Made by a program: the position numbers and the translations under genes. DNA of 64,000 nucleotides from Microbacterium timonense. GTDB taxonomy: Bacteria; Actinomycetota; Actinomycetes; Actinomycetales; Microbacteriaceae. The DNA is taken from positions 248,001 to 312,000 of the forward strand of contig NZ_OLMV01000002.1 in NCBI RefSeq assembly GCF_900292075.1. Direction: 5' to 3'. The notes under the pieces were generated by a model. The model did no database searches and was not told the DNA's origin. It worked only from the letters and a program-made list of their open reading frames with translations. How positions within the stretch are numbered: the first letter of the stretch is position 1; every line of letters begins with the position of its first letter. Positions 59,181-64,000 of this stretch are shown piece after piece.

Positions 59181-59927
59181 GTGAGACTCGCCGTCGCCGG
59201 CGGCACCGGCATGGCCGGTGCTCACATCACCGCCGTCGCGCATGAGCGCGGCCACGAGGTGGTCGTGCTCTCGCGCAGCACGGGTGTCGAGCTGCTCAGC
59301 GGCGCCGGCCTGCAGGGGCGGCTGGAGGGTGTGGATGCCGTCATCGACGCGACGAATGTCACCACGGCCAAGCCCGACGTCTCGGTGTCGTTCTTCGCCG
59401 GCGCCACCAAGAGCCTGCTGCGGGCCGAGCAGCTCGCCGGAGTGAGGCACCATCTGGCGCTCACGATCGTCGGTGCCGAAGCGGCCCCCGACGGCTACTA
59501 CGCGGGCAAGCTGGTGCAGGAGCGACTGGTCTCGACCAGTGACGTGCCGTGGACCGTCCTGCGGACCACCCAGTTCCACGAGTACGCCGCCATGATGTTC
59601 CACCGCTCGCACGCGGGTGCGCATGTGGCACCTGCCGGGCGCGTGCAGCCCGTCGCCCTCCACGAGGTGGCCGAGCACCTGGTCGATCTGGCCGAGGGCG
59701 AAGCGGCGGGACGCACGACCGACCTCGCGGGCCCGCGCGAGGAGAGCCTCGCCGACATGGTGCGCCGCTACGCGCGCGCCATCGGGTATCGCCGTCCGGT
59801 TCCGATCGTGCACACACCCGGCACGCTCGGGCGCGCATTGCGGTCCGGAGCGCTGCTTCCCGGCACGACGGCGCTGCGGGGCGTCCAGACGTTCAGCGAA
59901 TGGCTCGACGCCCTCCCCGACGCCTGA
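59181..59927 (+). CDS. NmrA-like NAD(P)H-binding protein (atypical SDR), copy 2
   Basis: 248 residues, clearly paralogous to the preceding gene along its whole length: VAGGTGMAGAHITAVA, VLSRSTGVELLSGAGL, GYYAGKLVQERLVST, VLRTTQFHEYAAMMF and TTDLAGPREESLADMVRRYA. Start GTG 59181 after GGGAGG; TAGAGT near 59153 may be its own -10 box, so it could also be transcribed separately. Substrate unknown. Confidence 0.92.
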   Translation: MRLAVAGGTGMAGAHITAVAHERGHEVVVLSRSTGVELLSGAGLQGRLEGVDAVIDATNVTTAKPDVSVSFFAGATKSLLRAEQLAGVRHHLALTIVGAEAAPDGYYAGKLVQERLVSTSDVPWTVLRTTQFHEYAAMMFHRSHAGAHVAPAGRVQPVALHEVAEHLVDLAEGEAAGRTTDLAGPREESLADMVRRYARAIGYRRPVPIVHTPGTLGRALRSGALLPGTTALRGVQTFSEWLDALPDA

Positions 59928-59945
59928 GACCTGGACCGTCGCCCG

Positions 59946-60779
59946 CTACATCTCCTCGTGCGTGAGCGGGTCGCCGTCCCACAGACGGCCGCGCTCGAGG
60001 CCGGTGATGGCCGCCACCTGTTCGTCGGTCAGACGGAAGCCGAACACGTCCGCGTTCTCGCGCTGACGGTCGGCGTCGGCCGACTTCGGGATGGGCGTGC
60101 TGCCGATCTGCGTGTGCCAGCGGAGCACGATCTGCGTCGGGGTGACCTCGTAGACGGTGGCGAGCTCGTTCAGCAGCTGCTCGGTGAGCAGTTCGCTGCG
60201 CCGGGCCAGCGGGCTCCAGCTCTCGGTGCGGATGCCGTGCGTGGCGTGGAACGCACGCAGACGCTCTTGCGGGAAGTAGGGGTGCAGCTCGACCTGGTTC
60301 ACGGCCGGCACGACGCCGGTCTCCTCGATCAGCTCGGTGATCATCTCCTCGGTGAAGTTCGAGACGCCGATCGACTCCACCAGACCCTGCTCTCGCGCCT
60401 GGATCATGCCGCGCCACGTGTCGACATAGCGCCCGACGCTCGGGTTCGGCCAGTGGATGAGGTGCAGATCGATGCGGTCCAGGCCCAGGGCGTCCAGCGA
60501 GCCCTTGATGCTGTCGATCGCTTCGTCCCGGCCGTGATGGCGGCCCGGGATCTTGGACGTGATCCGTAGGCTCTTGCGGTCGACGCCGCTGCGCCGGACC
60601 GCCTCGCCGACCTCGCGCTCGTTCTCGTAGTTGACCGCGGTGTCGAGCAGCCGGTAGCCGGACTCGATCGCCGACACCATGGCGGCGATCCCCTCCTCGC
60701 CCCGCAGGTTGTAGGTGCCCAGTCCCAGCTCGGGGAACCAGGTGCCGTCGTTCAGGGTCACGGTCGGGATCGCGCTCAT
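59946..60779 (-). CDS. Aldo/keto reductase (2,5-diketo-gluconate reductase-like)
   Basis: 277 residues. Catalytic tetrad regions: GYRLLDTAVNYENEREVG (Asp, Tyr), LRITSKIPGRHH (Lys) and IDLHLIHWPNPS (His). The AKR5-like signatures ESIGVSNFTEEM and VNQVELHPYFPQ and the C-terminal cofactor motif IPKSADADRQRENADVF are present. It reduces aldehydes or ketones with NADPH; natural substrate unknown. Convergent with the SDR pair. Confidence 0.94.
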   Translation of the reverse strand: MSAIPTVTLNDGTWFPELGLGTYNLRGEEGIAAMVSAIESGYRLLDTAVNYENEREVGEAVRRSGVDRKSLRITSKIPGRHHGRDEAIDSIKGSLDALGLDRIDLHLIHWPNPSVGRYVDTWRGMIQAREQGLVESIGVSNFTEEMITELIEETGVVPAVNQVELHPYFPQERLRAFHATHGIRTESWSPLARRSELLTEQLLNELATVYEVTPTQIVLRWHTQIGSTPIPKSADADRQRENADVFGFRLTDEQVAAITGLERGRLWDGDPLTHEEM

Positions 60780-60814
60780 GCTCCTATCCTGGCCCGTTGC
60801 GGCGACCGCGCCCG

Positions 60815-60997
60815 TCAGGGCAGCTCGTCGACGTCGATCTCGCCCTGCGTGGCGGCGCGCTCGTCGGCTTCCGCGCTGTCGACCCGGTCGTCTGCGGCGT
60901 CCGGGTCGAGCGGCCGGTCGTCGTCACCCGTGACGACCTCTTCGAGAGGCATGTCCGGGTCGTCGGCGGGTCCTTCGTAGGGAAGCTGATTGGTCAT
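60815..60997 (-). CDS. Small acidic protein, 60 residues (unknown)
   Basis: Starts MTNQLPYEGPADDPDMPLEE and contains about one third Asp and Glu; no hydrophobic core, probably disordered. ATG 60997 has AAGGAGA 6 nt upstream, supporting translation. Composition resembles the acidic proteins at 49297-50200. Sits beside the palindrome at 61103. No family recognised. Confidence 0.68.
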   Translation of the reverse strand: MTNQLPYEGPADDPDMPLEEVVTGDDDRPLDPDAADDRVDSAEADERAATQGEIDVDELP

Positions 60998-61102
60998 TGT
61001 GCTCTCCTTCTCGCTGCTCCGAACGTAAGGTCGCACCTCGCGGACCGAAGGGGGCTTGCGTGACGAAGCAAGGCAAGCTATCCGCATCGCGGGGCTCGGT
61101 GA

Positions 61103-61175
61103 CCGTGAGACTTCAACCGAGCGCCGAGACTTCAACCCGCAACCGAAGTCTCGGCGCTCTCCCGAAGTCTCGCGG
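61103..61175. repeat. Imperfect palindrome overlapping the 3' end of a tetR gene
   Basis: Core arms 61107-61133 and 61145-61171 (27 nt, 23 matching) with an 11-nt loop; pairing extends to 61103 and 61175. Each arm holds two direct copies of GAGACTTC (or its complement GAAGTCTC). The right arm supplies the last 13 codons and leads into the stop codon of the TetR gene. The rest lies in the spacer before the small acidic gene. Confidence 0.75.
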
Positions 61176-61803
61176 GTGGGGAACCGGCCCTGAGCGTGCC
61201 CGGCGCGGCCCCGACGAGCGCCTCCGCGGCACGGGCCGTGCGCTGTGCGAACCGCGTGGTGTCGGTTCCCCGAGCGAGGGACTGGGCGTTCAGGCCGTCG
61301 ATCATGCCGATGAGCTGCCACGCCACCTCGCCCGGCTCGGTGGTCGTGAACGCGCCGGTGCGGCATCCGTCCGAGACGATGGTCTCGACGAGGCTCTGCC
61401 AGTGCTGCATCTGCTCACGCACGGCGCGCGCGAGCACCTCGTTGCGGCGCGCGATCGCCCACCCCTCGACCCACACCACGGTCAGCTCCTCACGATCCCC
61501 GTTCATCAGCGTGTCGATGAGCGCACCCAACCGCTGCGCCGGCCCCGCCACCTCGGCGATGAGGCGTTCCACTTCGCGCACCTCCTCCTGCACGAGACCG
61601 GTATACACGCGCGCCACCAGGTCGTCCATCGATGGCTGGTAGTGCGCGACGAGCCCCGGGGCGACGCCGGCCCGCTCGGCCACCGCGCGCAGCGTCAGAG
61701 CACTCAGCCCCTGTTCACGAGCGACGGCGGCGGCGGCCGCGACGATCTCGGAGGCACGCTCCGCGGGCGCCTTGCGCGTGCGAGGCCGGCTGCTGGTTGA
61801 CAT
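61132..61803 (-). CDS. TetR family regulator (BetI-like), repeat-derived C-terminus
   Basis: 223 residues. HTH domain at about 15-62 (ASEIVAAAAAVAREQGLSAL, AERAGVAPGLVAHYQPSMDDLVA), then an all-helical ligand domain like BetI/PuuR-type regulators (REELTVVWVEGWAIARRNEVL, WQLIGMIDGLNAQSLARG). The last residues ARLRESAETSVAG are encoded by a palindromic repeat, so the original end was probably replaced. Divergent from agmatine deiminase with a palindromic operator between; it likely represses that operon in the absence of agmatine or a polyamine (inference). Confidence 0.9.
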   Translation of the reverse strand: MSTSSRPRTRKAPAERASEIVAAAAAVAREQGLSALTLRAVAERAGVAPGLVAHYQPSMDDLVARVYTGLVQEEVREVERLIAEVAGPAQRLGALIDTLMNGDREELTVVWVEGWAIARRNEVLARAVREQMQHWQSLVETIVSDGCRTGAFTTTEPGEVAWQLIGMIDGLNAQSLARGTDTTRFAQRTARAAEALVGAAPGTLRAGSPPARLRESAETSVAG

Positions 61804-61830
61804 CGTCCCGCCAGCATAGATATCTTCCCT

Positions 61831-61848
61831 ATTGATCGCTAGATCAAT
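61831..61848. promoter_or_regulatory. Operator palindrome between tetR and the agmatine deiminase operon
   Basis: ATTGATC-GCTA-GATCAAT: perfect 7-bp arms, centred in the divergent spacer and overlapping likely promoter elements. Typical in size and position for a TetR-family binding site. Confidence 0.65.
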
Positions 61849-61880
61849 TGCCGGGACGCGCCGGCGAGGAAGGGGCGACG

Positions 61881-63002
61881 ATGGCCTGGAGGATGCCGCA
61901 CGAGGGCGACCCTCACGAGCGCACCTGGATGGCGTTCCCCAACGAGGGGCCGACGCTGGGCGACGACCCCGCGGAGCAGGAGCGGTTCTACGCCGCCTGG
62001 GCCGCCGTGGCGAACGCGGTGACCGGCTTCGAACCGGTCACGATGCTCGTCGACCCATCGAAGCTGGATCGTGCCCGGCGCATGCTCTCCTCCGACGTGG
62101 AGCTCATCCCGGCGCCCGTCGACGAGTTCTGGTTCCGCGATCACGGTCCGACCTTCGTCGTCGACGACGATCGCCCCGGCGTGCTCGGCGCGGTCGACTG
62201 GGTGTTCAACGGCTGGGGGGCACCCGAGTGGGCGTCCTGGACGAAAGCCGCCGAGCACGCGCGGTTCACGGCCGGCCTCACCGGTGCCGAGGTGGTCAGT
62301 TCGCTGCTGGTCAACGAGGGCGGGGGCATCCACGTCGACGGTGAAGGCACCGTCCTGGTCACCGAGACGGTGCAGCTCGACCCGCGCCGCAATCCGTTCG
62401 CCGACAAGGCGCGGGTCGAGGCGGAGCTGGCCCGGACCATCGGCGCGACGAAAGCGGTGTGGCTTCCGCGCGGCCTCACACGGGACTACGACGAGTTCGG
62501 GACCAACGGCCACGTCGACATCGTCGCGACGATCCCGGCGCCGGGGCGGCTGCTGCTCCACGCGCAGCAGAATCCCGAGCACCCCGACTTCGCGGTGACT
62601 CGTCGACTGCGCGAGCATCTGTCCGCGCAGACGGATGCCGCCGGCCGCCCCTTCGAGATCATCGACCTGCCCGCGCCAGGCACGCTGCGCGATCACGAGG
62701 GCTTCGTCGACTACAGCTACGTCAACCACCTCGTCGTCAACGGCGGCGTGATCGCGTGCGGGTTCGGCGAGGATCGGGCCGACGCACAGGCCCGCGAGAT
62801 CCTCGAGGAGGCCTACCCCGGTCGCCGCGCCGTCACCGTCGACGCGCGGCAGATCTTCGCCGGAGGCGGCGGCATCCACTGCATCACCCAGCAGCAGCCG
62901 GCCCTGCGACCGGACCCGGATGAGCGCTCGGCGGCCGGGTCGTCGAGCGAGGCAGCGCCGGCGGCCGACACGGACCGCACCGCACCTGGAGAGGGCCGAT
63001 GA
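61881..63002 (+). CDS. aguA: Agmatine deiminase family protein
   Basis: 373 residues, guanidine-modifying fold: agmatine to N-carbamoylputrescine and ammonia. Key parts are MPHEGDPHERTWMAFPNE, FWFRDHGPTFVVDD, LLVNEGGGIHVDGEGTVLVTE, TNGHVDIVATIPAPGRLLL (catalytic His) and IFAGGGGIHCITQQQPA (nucleophile Cys). A hydrophilic tail of about 30 residues follows the usual end. ATG 61881 has GAGGAAGGGG upstream. Its stop overlaps the amidase start (ATGA). Related arginine deiminating enzymes are the main alternative. Confidence 0.88.
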   Translation: MAWRMPHEGDPHERTWMAFPNEGPTLGDDPAEQERFYAAWAAVANAVTGFEPVTMLVDPSKLDRARRMLSSDVELIPAPVDEFWFRDHGPTFVVDDDRPGVLGAVDWVFNGWGAPEWASWTKAAEHARFTAGLTGAEVVSSLLVNEGGGIHVDGEGTVLVTETVQLDPRRNPFADKARVEAELARTIGATKAVWLPRGLTRDYDEFGTNGHVDIVATIPAPGRLLLHAQQNPEHPDFAVTRRLREHLSAQTDAAGRPFEIIDLPAPGTLRDHEGFVDYSYVNHLVVNGGVIACGFGEDRADAQAREILEEAYPGRRAVTVDARQIFAGGGGIHCITQQQPALRPDPDERSAAGSSSEAAPAADTDRTAPGEGR

Positions 63003-64000
63003 GCCGCCGCTACCCGGTGGTCGAGAAGACGATCGCGCAGCTGCGCGCCGATCTGGCGTCCGGCGCGGTGACCGCCGTCGAGCTCGTCGACGCCTACCTG
63101 GCCCGCATCGACGCCTACGACGCGCCGGGCACGGCCACCGCACTGAACGCCGTGGTCGTGCGCAATCCCGACGCGCGCGCCGAGGCCGCGGCATCCGATC
63201 TGCGCCGCGCCGAAGGGCGGGTGCTCGGGCCGTTGGACGGGATCCCCTACACGGCGAAGGACTCCTTCCTGGTGCGAGGGCTCACGGCGGCGGCAGGGTC
63301 CCCGGCGTTCGCCGACCTCGTCGCGCAGCGCGACGCCTACTCCATCGAACGTCTGCGTGCGGCCGGCTGCATCCTGCTCGGCCTCACGAACATGCCGCCG
63401 ATGGCCAACGGGGGCATGCAGCGTGGGCTCTACGGGCGCGCGGAGAGCCCGTACAACGCCGCCTACCTCACCTCCGCGTTCGGGTCGGGCTCGTCCAACG
63501 GCTCCGGCACCGCGACCGCGGCCAGCTTCGCCGCGTTCGGTCTGGGCGAGGAGACCTGGTCCAGCGGCCGCGCGCCCGCCTCGAACAACGCACTGTGCGC
63601 GTACACCCCGTCGCGCGGCGTCATCTCCGTGCGCGGGAACTGGCCGCTCGTGCCGACGATGGACGTCGTCGTGCCGCACACCCGCACCATGGCGGACCTG
63701 CTCGAAGTCCTCGACGCCCTGGTCGCCGACGACCCCGAGACACGAGGTGATCTCTGGCGCGCGCAGCCCTGGATCACGATTCCGGATGCCTCTACCGTGC
63801 GCCCCCCGTCGTACCCGTCGCTCGCGCCGGGCGATCCCGAGAGCGCCCGCGCGGCTCTGCGCGGACGACGCTTCGGTGTGCCGCGCATGTACATCGGCGC
63901 GGATCCCGACGCCGGCACGAACCCCGACGGCGGCATCGGCGGGCCTACCGGTACCCGCATCCACCCCCGGCCGTCGGTGCTCGCGCTGTGGCAGCGCGCG
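62999..64000 (+). CDS. Amidase signature family enzyme (3' end beyond the window)
   Basis: At least 334 residues are open to the window edge. Amidase-signature features are GPLDGIPYTAKDSF (catalytic Lys), SAFGSGSSNGSGTATAAS (cis-Ser loop) and GEETWSSGRAPASNN, which aligns with the usual D-T-G-G-S-x-R-x-P and retains the nucleophile Ser before GR. The glycine-rich run is replaced by TWSS, a variant form. ATGA overlap with the agmatine deiminase gene implies a joint pathway; it may hydrolyse N-carbamoylputrescine or another amide, replacing the nitrilase-type AguB. Confidence 0.9.
   Translation, partial: MSRRYPVVEKTIAQLRADLASGAVTAVELVDAYLARIDAYDAPGTATALNAVVVRNPDARAEAAASDLRRAEGRVLGPLDGIPYTAKDSFLVRGLTAAAGSPAFADLVAQRDAYSIERLRAAGCILLGLTNMPPMANGGMQRGLYGRAESPYNAAYLTSAFGSGSSNGSGTATAASFAAFGLGEETWSSGRAPASNNALCAYTPSRGVISVRGNWPLVPTMDVVVPHTRTMADLLEVLDALVADDPETRGDLWRAQPWITIPDASTVRPPSYPSLAPGDPESARAALRGRRFGVPRMYIGADPDAGTNPDGGIGGPTGTRIHPRPSVLALWQRA

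Overview
The window is very GC-rich (about 70 % by eye), densely coded and full of ATGA/GTGA overlaps. It looks like chromosomal DNA of an actinobacterium of the family Microbacteriaceae, most likely Microbacterium. Supporting signs are F420-type oxidoreductases, a 32-residue bS22 ribosomal protein, a short archaeal-type aspartyl-tRNA synthetase, actinobacterial small-protein families, and many start codons lying 6-8 nt behind a TAnnnT box (leaderless genes). I saw no tRNA, rRNA, CRISPR array, insertion sequence, prophage or replication origin. This is core and accessory housekeeping DNA rather than a genomic island.

Layout. 1-2.7 kb: tail of an unknown gene, a YhgE/Pip membrane protein and a deazaflavin-dependent oxidoreductase. 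2.8-7.8 kb (minus): system II cytochrome c maturation operon (phosphatase, TlpA/ResA thioredoxin, ccdA, resB, ccsB). 7.8-11 kb: DedA protein, small membrane protein, Gfo/Idh/MocA oxidoreductase with ThuA. 11.1-14.5 kb: aspS, a ScyD/ScyE-like secreted protein, glutaredoxin, rhodanese and bS22. 14.6-20.3 kb: methyltransferase, a hydrolase-LuxR fusion, a small excisionase-type HTH protein, and a TetR-controlled DrrAB-type ABC exporter. 20.3-24 kb: TrkH/TrkA potassium uptake, a SnoaL-like protein and proC. 23.9-29.5 kb: ArsR plus SRPBCC pair, hydrolase, CDF transporter, LLM oxidoreductase, tadA and upp. 29.6-36.6 kb: a DUF3467 protein, a frameshifted nuclease-helicase, nadE and a degenerate phosphopantetheinyl transferase. 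36.8-42.3 kb: phytoene-dehydrogenase-like enzyme, lipase maturation factor, MFS exporter and nucleosidase. 42.3-48.4 kb: sbcCD, Nudix and hydrolase. 48.5-53.7 kb: small proteins, a cysteine-rich leader peptide upstream of a receiver-less winged-helix regulator, an AlkA-type glycosylase and a VOC protein. 53.7-61 kb: aldo/keto reductases, S9 peptidase, and an ECF41-type sigma factor facing two tandem NmrA-like paralogues. 61-64 kb: TetR divergent from agmatine deiminase and an amidase that runs off the window.

Most notable. (1) proC carries a length-preserving micro-inversion between 7-bp inverted repeats exactly over its NADPH-binding loop; flipping it back on paper restores the GAGSMG motif. 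(2) Long palindromes occur in or beside genes: one is a 75-bp in-frame insertion in ccdA, one forms the 3' end of a tetR gene, and one is a perfect 23-bp-arm hairpin in front of nadE. (3) A strong promoter drives a 33-codon ORF ending CCRMCH, a probable cysteine-sensing leader. (4) The RecB-like nuclease/helicase has at least four frameshifts within about 0.5 kb. (5) Two enzymes have lost key catalytic residues but look otherwise intact. (6) The 9-mer GCGGCATCC/GGATGCCGC is strikingly frequent.
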